DNA from: Spirochaetales bacterium
GTDB lineage: Bacteria; Spirochaetota; Spirochaetia; DSM-27196; PWMO01
NCBI GenBank assembly: GCA_007123465.1
Contig: SKLB01000296.1
Location: 1-5,789, forward strand
Direction of reading: 5' to 3'
Length of the DNA stretch: 5,789 bases
Shown here: positions 1-5,771 of the stretch, one piece after another
How positions within the stretch are numbered: position 1 is the first letter of the stretch
Layout of the letters: each line of letters starts with the position of its first letter
Position numbers and translations under genes: made by a program
Notes under the pieces: generated by a model
What the model was told of the DNA's origin: nothing
Databases searched by the model: none
Seen by the model: only the letters and a program-made list of their open reading frames with translations

Positions 1-1010
1 GCCAGGTGGCAGCGCACCCAGCCCATGGCAAACTTGGGCCCGGGGAACGCTGCTGCAGGCTCGGGGTAACGTTGTCCCACGTCGATGCGCGTCCAACCGC
101 GCTCTCCACCTAATGGCGCGTCCGGGCGCGTAGCATCGAAGAGCTCCAGCCAGTGTGGAGTCATGCTGTTGAAGCGTAGCGCACCATCGGTACCGTGAAG
201 CTCCAGCCGCAGCTCATCTTCGCTGCCGGTAGCGATCTTGGTGGCTTCTATCGTTCCAAGTGCCGGCTCTGCGCCGCTAAACGCGGCCCTGACCAATGCT
301 ACTACGTGATCTTCTGCGTCGATCGTGACGCGCTGCTGCGGATCATCGGCCGCCGGCCGCGTGGCAAACGATATTGCAGACTGCGCGCTGAGTTCGGTTA
401 ACTCTGCGCCCAGAGCCGCCAGGAGGTCGCCCACGTGCGAGGCCAGGTCGGCGATAACTCCGCCGCCGGCAGCAGACGTCATCTTCCACTTGGCCGGGGC
501 CTCCGGGTCGGCACTGCCGGAGTGCAGGTAGCTGACACGAAACGAAAGAATCCGGCCCAGGCGTCCGGCAGACAATAGCTGCGCGGCACGCAGGACCACA
601 GGGAAGAAGCGGATCTGAAAGGCCACGCCGAAGTGGCCCCGGTGGGCCGCCAGTGCGGGCAGCAGTTGCACGGCTTCGGCCCAGTTCGCCAGTAGCGGTT
701 TGTCGCAGTAGATGTGCTTGTTGTGAGAAAGCGCAGACCGCAGTTGCGGCAGGTGTTGATCGTTCGGTGAACAGATGTGCACAACATCGATATCTGCTGC
801 TTCGGTAATATCACGAAAATCAGTGGACGCACGCTCGGCACCGCTGACGCGTGCGGCTGCATCTGCGCTGTCCTGGTGAGCGGTAGCTACCGCAACAACA
901 CGCGCGTCAAAAGGCAGCGGGTTGTAGTAATACGGCAGCGCAGAGTAGGACCACGCGTGAACCTTGCCAATCGAGCCGAAACCAATGATGCCAATTCGAT
1001 AACTATGCAT
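1..1010 (-). CDS. Gfo/Idh/MocA-family oxidoreductase, C-terminus cut by window edge
   Basis: Probable NAD(P)-dependent cytoplasmic dehydrogenase or reductase of the Gfo/Idh/MocA family, which usually acts on sugars, inositols or related polyols; the substrate cannot be told. I translated 336 codons without a stop, running off the left edge. The N-terminus has the Rossmann dinucleotide motif GIIGFGSIG (residues 7-15). The family's catalytic-lysine motif appears as CDKPL with Lys104, where EKP is more common. The second-domain signature GGGVIADLASHVGDL (182-196) supplies the usual Asp188 and His192. The break comes after KFAMGWVRCHL, near the expected end of a family normally about 330-400 aa long. 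The start at 1010 places the Rossmann strand right at the N-terminus. There is no Shine-Dalgarno; a TACCTT box lies 7 nt upstream. The gene is divergent from the monooxygenase. The family call is firm, but a role in the polyketide pathway is not shown. Confidence 0.93.
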   Translation of the reverse strand, partial: MHSYRIGIIGFGSIGKVHAWSYSALPYYYNPLPFDARVVAVATAHQDSADAAARVSGAERASTDFRDITEAADIDVVHICSPNDQHLPQLRSALSHNKHIYCDKPLLANWAEAVQLLPALAAHRGHFGVAFQIRFFPVVLRAAQLLSAGRLGRILSFRVSYLHSGSADPEAPAKWKMTSAAGGGVIADLASHVGDLLAALGAELTELSAQSAISFATRPAADDPQQRVTIDAEDHVVALVRAAFSGAEPALGTIEATKIATGSEDELRLELHGTDGALRFNSMTPHWLELFDATRPDAPLGGERGWTRIDVGQRYPEPAAAFPGPKFAMGWVRCHL

Positions 1011-1065
1011 AAATTACAAGGTAGGCCCAAACGCGGCCTTGATCAAGCGTCGCCGCTGTTCTTGA

Positions 1066-1105
1066 CCGCGGCGCTATTTGACGTGGACGCATCGCTGCGC
1101 CGCGG
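1066..1105. repeat. 9-bp perfect inverted repeat, possible operator
   Basis: CCGCGGCGC at 1066-1074 is matched exactly by its reverse complement GCGCCGCGG at 1097-1105, with a 22-nt spacer. The arms flank the putative -35 of the monooxygenase promoter, and the right arm ends one base before its TATGAT box. Such an arrangement could bind a dimeric regulator. The arms are GC-only, so a chance match is more likely here than in balanced sequence. Confidence 0.4.
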
Positions 1106-1112
1106 GTATGAT

Positions 1113-1118
1113 AGGGGA
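1113..1118 (+). promoter_or_regulatory. Shine-Dalgarno-like AGGGGA before the monooxygenase
   Basis: AGGGGA lies 5 nt before the ATG at 1124 and supports that start. If the TATGAT box at 1107-1112 is the real -10, transcription would begin at or after this site and the Shine-Dalgarno would not be in the mRNA. The two calls therefore compete. Confidence 0.45.
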
Positions 1119-1123
1119 CACCT

Positions 1124-2362
1124 ATGAAAACAGAGGTATTGATCATTGGCGCTGGGCCGGTGGGGCTGCTGCTGGCAAATCTGCTCGGGGTTCGTGGCGT
1201 ACGCACGCTTCTGGTCGAACGCCAGAGGGAACCCGCGCCGCAATCTCGCGCCATCGGTATCACGCCGCCATCGCTGGAGATTCTGGAATCTGTCGGGCTT
1301 GCAGGGGACTTTGCGCGCGTCGGAGTTGCGGTACGGCGAGCGGTGGTCCACGGAAGCTCGCGCGAGCTCGGACGGCTGCTGTTTAACAGCGTACATCCGC
1401 GGTTTCCGTTTATTCTCTCGATACCGCAGCAGCGCACCGCGGTACTGTTGCGCCAGGCTGCAACGAGTTACCGCTGCGTTGAGTTGCGCAACGCCGTCCA
1501 CGTTGAGCGGGTTATGCACACCGCTGACGGCGTGACCGCGGAGTGCAGCGATGAAGCGCTGCTGCACGCGCGCTACGCTGTTGCCGCCGATGGAGCCCGC
1601 AGCAGCATCGCGCTTGCCGCAGGCATAGCGAGAAAACGAGTCAGTTATCGAGCCGCATTCTTCATGGCCGATTTTCATGACCGCGGCACCCTCGGCAGTG
1701 ATGCACATCTCTGGTTTACGCACAACGGTGCGGTAGAGTCGTTTCCGTTGCCGGACGCCGGACGCCGCTGGATCGTGCAGCTGCCGCGTGCTGTGGCTGC
1801 TGCCGGCGGCCAGGATGACATCGACCTGGAAGGATTGGTTTACTCGCGCGCCGGGGTGGCGCTGCGCCGTGACGACCGCGTATGGCAGAGCGCATTTCAA
1901 CCCGAGCGCAGCGAGTTGGCCCGTTTTGTCGATAACCGGCTTTTCTTTGCCGGTGATGCTGCGCACACAATGAGTCCGATCGGTGGCCAGGGCATGAATA
2001 CCGGTTTCGGCGATGCGGAACTGCTGGCGTTTACGCTGTCGCACGCGCTTGGGCGCTCAGCGCGCAACGCAAGCGCCGGCCACGAGCCAACGGCCGCCCG
2101 CTACCAGCGGGCGCGGCGTAAAGCTTCGCGTGCAGCGGCACGGCGTGCGTGGGCCGGCATGCGCGTGGGAACCCTCCGTGGGCGGCCGGTTTCACTGCTG
2201 CGCAACGCGATAGTGAGTCTGCTGATGCACGGCGCGGCAGCGCTGTTGGCACGCCATTTCTCGATGCAGAGCATACCGATGCGCAGCGCTGCTCTGGCGC
2301 TACGCGGTAAGCGGTTTCTCGACCCACGTGGCGCGCACAAAGCCGGCCAGAAAATCGTGTGA
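1124..2362 (+). CDS. FAD-dependent aromatic-ring monooxygenase (PHBH/UbiH-like)
   Basis: Class A flavoprotein monooxygenase, expected to hydroxylate a phenolic ring using FAD, NAD(P)H and O2. The 412-aa protein has the three family fingerprints: the FAD dinucleotide motif GAGPVG (residues 9-14) with the ribose-binding VER (31-33); the DG motif AADGARSSI (154-162); and the GD motif FFAGDAAHTMSPIGGQGMN (274-292). The RAIGI stretch (42-46) is also typical of the group. Residues 329-341 are rich in arginine and are followed by a hydrophobic segment (about 360-378), which may help it sit at the membrane near a lipid substrate; this is inference. By context it resembles SrsC, the hydroxylase acting on alkylresorcinols in Streptomyces. 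It faces the ubiE-like gene, and their 3' ends overlap by 63 nt. The fold is certain; the substrate is inferred from the nearby PKS. Confidence 0.9.
   Translation: MKTEVLIIGAGPVGLLLANLLGVRGVRTLLVERQREPAPQSRAIGITPPSLEILESVGLAGDFARVGVAVRRAVVHGSSRELGRLLFNSVHPRFPFILSIPQQRTAVLLRQAATSYRCVELRNAVHVERVMHTADGVTAECSDEALLHARYAVAADGARSSIALAAGIARKRVSYRAAFFMADFHDRGTLGSDAHLWFTHNGAVESFPLPDAGRRWIVQLPRAVAAAGGQDDIDLEGLVYSRAGVALRRDDRVWQSAFQPERSELARFVDNRLFFAGDAAHTMSPIGGQGMNTGFGDAELLAFTLSHALGRSARNASAGHEPTAARYQRARRKASRAAARRAWAGMRVGTLRGRPVSLLRNAIVSLLMHGAAALLARHFSMQSIPMRSAALALRGKRFLDPRGAHKAGQKIV
2300..2362. other. 63-nt tail-to-tail coding overlap
   Basis: The monooxygenase (stop TGA at 2360-2362) and the ubiE-like gene (stop TAG, complement of 2300-2302) share these bases on opposite strands. 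The segment encodes the last 20 residues of each protein. For the methyltransferase this is near-terminal family-like sequence (HDFLAGFVRATWVEKPLTA). For the monooxygenase it is a tail beyond the recognisable domain. Confidence 0.9.
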
Positions 2363-3064
2363 ACGCGGAGATTCAAAGCCGATGCGCCGCAGCAGTTGCT
2401 CGAATGCCCGACTGTCCGGGAAATGACTCAAGCTGCGCGCTATATACGCGTAGACCTCAGGGTTTCCGTGCAGCAGCAGCCCCCAGATCTGCCCCCAGAG
2501 CCGCAGCAGGCGCAGCCGCAACGCTCTCTGCAATGGTGACGGCGGGCAGGAGAACTCGAGAAAGGCCGCACTGCCACCGGGGCGCAGCACCCGATATATC
2601 TCGAATAGCGTGTTCTGCAGATCGGGAGCGTTACGGATGGCGTAGCTGCCGGTCACGATATCAACGCTTTGCGGCGCCATACTCAGTTCATTCATATCGC
2701 CTTCGAAAAAGCAGACGTTTCTCAGTGCAGCTCTCTGCGCCCGACTGCGGGCGCGTTGCAGCATTTCAGCGCTGATGTCGTAACCGGTTACCTGTCCGCC
2801 GGGATAGCGCTGAGCCAGTGCCAGCGTCAGATCTCCGGTACCGCACGCCAGGTCCACCACAACCGGATCAGCGGACTGCGGCAGGCGCTGCAGCAAGAGC
2901 TCTTTCCAGTATTGATCGCGGCCAAAAGACAGGCAGCGGGTAACCAGCTGATAACGCGGGGCTACCTCGGCAAACAGACGGCGATTGTACGCGCGTTTAT
3001 GCGACGGCGAACGCAGCTGTGCAGCCGCAATCGCGGTCAATCGCGCTCTGTGGTTGCCTTTCAT
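2300..3064 (-). CDS. UbiE/MenG-like SAM-dependent C-methyltransferase
   Basis: Class I SAM-dependent methyltransferase of the UbiE/MenG/COQ5 type, whose known members C-methylate the ring of ubiquinone or menaquinone precursors. The 254-aa protein has the N-terminal family block FAEVAPRYQLVTRCLSFG (residues 31-48), SAM motif I DLACGTGDLT (71-80), YDIS (95-98) for the SAM ribose, the UbiE-type RNAPDL segment (144-149) and YRVLRPGG (157-164) with FLEFSCP. It departs from housekeeping UbiE in places: the usual Asp after Tyr38 is Gln39, the RN motif reads AIRN rather than GLRN, and the C-terminus (GFVRATWVEKP) lacks the usual GVVALHRG-like ending. The frame stays open 40 codons upstream, but that part would overlap the PKS start and is unlike the family, so I chose the ATG at 3064. 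It has no Shine-Dalgarno. The setting suggests it acts on the polyketide ring; a role in respiratory quinone synthesis is the alternative. Confidence 0.87.
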   Translation of the reverse strand: MKGNHRARLTAIAAAQLRSPSHKRAYNRRLFAEVAPRYQLVTRCLSFGRDQYWKELLLQRLPQSADPVVVDLACGTGDLTLALAQRYPGGQVTGYDISAEMLQRARSRAQRAALRNVCFFEGDMNELSMAPQSVDIVTGSYAIRNAPDLQNTLFEIYRVLRPGGSAAFLEFSCPPSPLQRALRLRLLRLWGQIWGLLLHGNPEVYAYIARSLSHFPDSRAFEQLLRRIGFESPRSHDFLAGFVRATWVEKPLTA

Positions 3065-3102
3065 CGCAAGACAAGGTACTTTCAGTCTACCATTTATGTC
3101 AA
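3054..3102. promoter_or_regulatory. Overlapping divergent promoters of the ubiE-like and PKS genes
   Basis: Only 31 bp (3065-3095) separate the two start codons. For the PKS, TTGCCT (3054-3059) and TACTTT (3077-3082) are 17 bp apart, and the ATG comes 13 nt after the -10. For the ubiE-like gene, a consensus TTGACA (minus 3102-3097, overlapping the PKS start codon) and TACCTT (minus 3078-3073) are 18 bp apart, with the ATG 8 nt after the -10. The two -10 boxes share bases 3077-3078, so polymerase could not occupy both at once. Neither gene has a Shine-Dalgarno at a normal distance. The calls rest on hexamer and spacing matches. Confidence 0.45.
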
Positions 3103-4199
3103 GAAACCAGAACGTATGGCTGCAAAGCATCGCAACCGCGGTCCCCGATCGTTCGTATACCCAGGAGTTTGCGCTGGAGTTCATGAGCGGGCTGCCGATG
3201 TACGGCGCTAAGGAGCGCAGCTTCCTGCAGCGAATCTATCGCAACACGCGAATCGCCAGGCGCCACTCGGTAATAGAAGACTACGGTAAGCCGGTAGCAG
3301 AATACCAGTTTTTTGCGCGTAACGAAGAACTGCTTCCCGAACCCACTGTTGCCGTGCGCAACGACCTGTTTGTGCGTCACGCCGAAGAGCTCTCGGGGCG
3401 CGCGGTGCAGAAACTGTTTCAGGATCACCCTGAGGTGCGTCCAGCTGAGATTACCCATCTGATTACCGTCACCTGCACCGGCTTCTCCGCACCCGGTTTT
3501 GACTATCAGCTGGTGCAGCGTTTTGGGCTTTCTGCCAATCTGCACCGCTATCACATCGGTTTCATGGGCTGCTACGCGGGATTTCCGGCAATCAAGATGG
3601 CACACACTATCTGCAGCGCAGATCCCGCAGCACGCGTTTTGATTGTTGATGTTGAACTGTGCAGCCTGCACTTCCAGTTCAAGCCCGAACCGGACACCAT
3701 GGTTGCCAATTCGCTGTTTGCCGATGGTGCAGCAGCGGCGCTGGTATCGAGCGCAGCGCCTGGCGCCGGCGCATTCCGGCTGGTGGATTTCTTCTCACGC
3801 ATCATAGCGGACAGCGATCAGGCGATGTCCTGGCGCCTGGGAGACATCGCCTTTGACATGAAGCTCTCCTCCTACGTTCCAAAGCTGCTGCAGCGGGATA
3901 TCGGCGATATCGTCTCGAGCACAATGCAGGCAGTCGGGCTGCAGAAGCAGGACGTGCGTCTGTGGGCCATTCATCCCGGCGGGCGCGCTATACTGGACCG
4001 CGTTGCCTCGGCGCTGGAACTGCCTTCCGGCGCACTCGAGGATTCCTACGCAACGCTGCAGAACTACGGTAACATGAGTTCGGCAACAATCTTCTTTGTG
4101 CTGCAGCGTATGTTGCACAATCCAGCTGGTGGTGCGGTATTTGCCGCGGCGTTTGGGCCGGGACTGACGGTCGAATCGGCGTATCTCGAGCGCTGCTGA
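3096..4199 (+). CDS. Type III polyketide synthase (chalcone/stilbene synthase family)
   Basis: Homodimeric ketosynthase that extends a CoA-linked starter with malonyl-CoA and cyclises the chain, typically to alkylresorcinols, alkylpyrones or phloroglucinols. The 367-aa length fits the family. The catalytic triad is intact: Cys159 in MGCYAGF, His293 in AIHPGGR and Asn326 in NYGNMSS. The C-terminal FGPG loop is at 353-356. By hand alignment to alfalfa CHS, gatekeepers F215 and F265 correspond to Phe208 and Phe253, T197 to His192 and G256 to Met244. VELCSLHFQ (186-194) is, as I recall, usual in bacterial members. The frame is open 37 codons upstream, but that stretch lies over the ubiE-like gene and is unlike the family, so the ATG at 3096 (MSRNQNVWL) is preferred. 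It is probably co-transcribed with the methyltransferase 24 bp downstream. No ACP or acyl-activating enzyme is in view, so the starter is probably drawn from cellular acyl-CoA or acyl-ACP. The family is certain; the product is unknown. Confidence 0.95.
   Translation: MSRNQNVWLQSIATAVPDRSYTQEFALEFMSGLPMYGAKERSFLQRIYRNTRIARRHSVIEDYGKPVAEYQFFARNEELLPEPTVAVRNDLFVRHAEELSGRAVQKLFQDHPEVRPAEITHLITVTCTGFSAPGFDYQLVQRFGLSANLHRYHIGFMGCYAGFPAIKMAHTICSADPAARVLIVDVELCSLHFQFKPEPDTMVANSLFADGAAAALVSSAAPGAGAFRLVDFFSRIIADSDQAMSWRLGDIAFDMKLSSYVPKLLQRDIGDIVSSTMQAVGLQKQDVRLWAIHPGGRAILDRVASALELPSGALEDSYATLQNYGNMSSATIFFVLQRMLHNPAGGAVFAAAFGPGLTVESAYLERC
3820..3852. repeat. Intragenic 10-bp inverted repeat in the PKS gene
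   Basis: AGGCGATGTC at 3820-3829 pairs exactly with GACATCGCCT at 3843-3852 across a 13-nt loop that itself contains GGCGCC. It encodes part of the conserved QAMSWRLGDIAF segment, so it may simply reflect codon choice there. No T-run follows. Confidence 0.4.
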
Positions 4200-4223
4200 G
4201 AAACGGGTTGGCGTGATCCGCGT

Positions 4224-4967
4224 ATGAAGTTGTTCAGCCGGTGGTATCCAGCGCAGCGCAGCAGCGCGCCCGAGCTGATGGATGACCCCGAAAGTGACCG
4301 GCTGCAACTCGAACAGACGCTGCGGCAGTTCTGGCTGGTAAATCTTCTACTGTCGAGGATGCGCTCCCTGTTGCGCCGCTATGTTCTGCGCGATATGCTG
4401 GCGCGCGGTGTCACGCACGCTACCGTACTGGACGTTGGCGCCGGCGGATGCGATGTCGCGCTGTGGCTGCGTCGCAAAGCAGAGCGTTGCGGGCTTTCGC
4501 TTTCTATCAGCTGTCTTGATCATGACCAGCGTGTGCTCGCCTTTGCGCGGCGGCAGGTGGCCGAAGAGCCTGCAATCGAAGTGCTGGAGGGTTCGGTCTT
4601 CGAGATTCGCGGCCAGTGGGACTACGTGATCTGTAACCACTTTCTGCATCACCTCAATGATCAGCAGATCGGGCGGTTTCTGGACCTGAGCTATCAAATC
4701 TGCGGGCGCCGTCTGCTGGCCAACGATCTGCTGCGTTCGCACTGGTCGCTATTCGGTTATCGGGTGTTTGCTGCACTGCTGTTGCACAACAGCTTTGCGA
4801 GCTACGACGGTGCGTTATCAATCAAGCGCGGCTTCAGGCCGCACGAGCTGCGCCGGATGGTAGAGCGCAGCTCGTGGACACGCAACCCTGAGAGCCACAG
4901 AGATACCACTACGCGTGTGCTGCGGATAGCTCCGGGACGGGTGGTTATCGTTGCCAGCCGAGGCTGA
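4224..4967 (+). CDS. Class I SAM-dependent methyltransferase, PKS-linked
   Basis: Probable tailoring methyltransferase of 247 aa acting on the polyketide product, most simply as an O-methyltransferase like SrsB beside the Streptomyces alkylresorcinol synthase. SAM motif I is VLDVGAGGCDVA (residues 68-79), followed by CLDHD (97-101) with the acidic residue expected to bind the SAM ribose, and ICNHFLHHL (136-144) after the motif II region (WDYV). An N-terminal APELMDDP block (15-22) precedes the Rossmann core; from memory, such a block recurs in methyltransferases encoded beside bacterial type III PKS genes. The ATG at 4224 keeps this block and lies 24 nt after the PKS stop; there is no good Shine-Dalgarno, so translation may be coupled to the PKS. 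The methyl acceptor (O or C) cannot be read from the sequence. It is a different subfamily from the UbiE-like enzyme, not a duplicate. Its stop lies one base from the converging TPR gene. Confidence 0.88.
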   Translation: MKLFSRWYPAQRSSAPELMDDPESDRLQLEQTLRQFWLVNLLLSRMRSLLRRYVLRDMLARGVTHATVLDVGAGGCDVALWLRRKAERCGLSLSISCLDHDQRVLAFARRQVAEEPAIEVLEGSVFEIRGQWDYVICNHFLHHLNDQQIGRFLDLSYQICGRRLLANDLLRSHWSLFGYRVFAALLLHNSFASYDGALSIKRGFRPHELRRMVERSSWTRNPESHRDTTTRVLRIAPGRVVIVASRG

Positions 4968-4968
4968 C

Positions 4969-5745
4969 TCAACGCCAGTCCGCGAGCAGGTCGCTGGCCG
5001 ACTCAAGGTCTTTGCGTTCGCGCACAGTCGGGGCAGAGATCTTCTGCAGATCTTTGACTACCTCCTGTAACAGCGTGACCGCCTCATCGCGATCACCGCG
5101 GTCATTGCGCTGCCACAGTGCGTCAGCCAGTTGGGTGTAGAGATCAAAGTAACGCACCTGTACAACGTTGCCACGATATTCGCGCTCGTGCAATTCAACA
5201 GATCTCCTTAAATAAGACACGGCCTTGTCGCGGTCACCAAATGATATCGGCCAGCGTGGCAGTTCGCGGTAGAGCTGGCCGAGCAGGTAATGCGCTTCGG
5301 TGTGATCAGGGTCGCGTTCGAGGGCTTCTTCCGCCCAATCGCGGATGTCGGACGCCATGAACAGCGAGTTGAGTACACCGCGAATCTGGCCGCGCAACCC
5401 CATTGTTGCGGCTTTCCAGAAATAGGGATCGGCGGCCGCGGAATCAAGTTCAATTGCTTCATCAGCGTATCCCTCGGCGGTTTGCAGCAGAGCGATCGCT
5501 TCGCGGTCCGACAAGTCACCGCGCCAGTGTCCGTAGTCGGCCAAGGTGAGCTGCGCACGCGCGCGGCGCCACAGTAGCGCTGCACGCTGTGAGCGGTTGG
5601 ATGTGGTGTGCAGCTCGGCTTCGATGGTATCCAGAATTTGCTGATGTTGATCGGCTTCGTGCAATCGTTCCAGATCATCGAATATATCGGCTGCCGCGGC
5701 TGCGGCGCTGCTGACCAGGAGCAGAAGAATCAGAAATCGTTGCAT
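4969..5745 (-). CDS. Exported TPR-repeat protein (TatT/RMDN-like)
   Basis: A 258-aa protein with a Sec signal peptide: MQRF, a leucine-rich core (FLILLLLVSS) and an alanine run ending about residue 19, with cleavage likely just before Asp20. No lipobox cysteine is present, so it should be soluble in the periplasm or outside the cell. The mature part is all helical, with TPR-like units at about 55-102 (AEGYADEAIELD), 104-146 (YFWKAATMGL, then WAEEALERDPDH) and 149-186 (AHYLLGQLYRELP, KAVSYLRRSVEL), and a last helix pair at 200-235 (DEAVTLLQEVV). This resembles TatT-like (TRAP-associated) and RMDN-like TPR proteins, but I see no TRAP transporter genes here. TPRs bind protein partners or ligands; none can be named. 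The start is supported by GGAGG 5 nt upstream. A link to the polyketide locus is unproven: it is only a converging neighbour. Confidence 0.82.
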   Translation of the reverse strand: MQRFLILLLLVSSAAAAAADIFDDLERLHEADQHQQILDTIEAELHTTSNRSQRAALLWRRARAQLTLADYGHWRGDLSDREAIALLQTAEGYADEAIELDSAAADPYFWKAATMGLRGQIRGVLNSLFMASDIRDWAEEALERDPDHTEAHYLLGQLYRELPRWPISFGDRDKAVSYLRRSVELHEREYRGNVVQVRYFDLYTQLADALWQRNDRGDRDEAVTLLQEVVKDLQKISAPTVRERKDLESASDLLADWR

Positions 5746-5750
5746 AAGGG

Positions 5751-5771
5751 CCTCCGTCTATACCAAGCATA
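5751..5771 (-). promoter_or_regulatory. Shine-Dalgarno and possible -10 of the TPR gene
   Basis: GGAGG (complement of 5751-5755) sits 5 nt before the ATG and is the best ribosome binding site in the window. TATGCT (complement of 5766-5771) is a plausible -10 that would keep the Shine-Dalgarno within the transcript; its -35 would fall at or just past the right edge. TATAGA (complement of 5757-5762) is closer to consensus but would start transcription at about the Shine-Dalgarno. Confidence 0.5.

Larger units (their letters stand above)
1011..1123. promoter_or_regulatory. Divergent intergenic region between the oxidoreductase and monooxygenase genes
   Basis: This 113-bp gap holds the only room for the promoters of both flanking genes. 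On the plus strand, TGGACG (1084-1089) and TATGAT (1107-1112) are separated by 17 bp, and the ATG follows 11 nt after the -10 box. On the minus strand, TTGATC (1046-1041) and TACCTT (1023-1018) are separated by 17 bp, with the ATG 7 nt after the box. A perfect 10-bp palindrome, CTTGATCAAG (1038-1047), covers the minus -35 element. A 9-bp inverted repeat (1066-1074 and 1097-1105) brackets the plus -35. The promoter calls rest on hexamer matches and spacing only. Confidence 0.5.

Noticed and set aside
1043..2044. 333-codon open frame on the minus strand, antisense to the monooxygenase
   Set aside because: It lies fully opposite a gene with all family motifs, its protein is low in recognisable domains and Arg/Ala-rich, and such frames are common opposite GC-rich genes.
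2283..2292. GCAGCGCTGC palindrome just past the ubiE-like stop as a terminator
   Set aside because: It has no loop or T-run and lies in monooxygenase codons; such GC-rich palindromes recur by chance in this sequence.
2985..3095. 37-codon upstream extension of the PKS frame
   Set aside because: The extra residues do not resemble a PKS N-terminus and overlap the opposite-strand ubiE-like coding region. The shorter form starts where family members usually do.
3065..3184. 40-codon upstream extension of the ubiE-like frame
   Set aside because: It would run back into the PKS coding region, and the residues are unlike any UbiE N-terminus.
3099..4307. Minus-strand open frames of 190 and 170 codons opposite the PKS
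   Set aside because: They mirror the codon pattern of the confirmed PKS gene and show no domain, signal peptide or ribosome binding site.
4950..4968. Possible terminator hairpin (CAGC, 4-nt loop, GCTG) at the methyltransferase stop
   Set aside because: The stem is only 4-5 bp and no T-run follows on either strand.
5200..5210. AAGGAGATC on the minus strand, a strong Shine-Dalgarno sequence inside the TPR gene
   Set aside because: No start codon follows at the right distance with a recognisable product; it encodes ordinary TPR residues.
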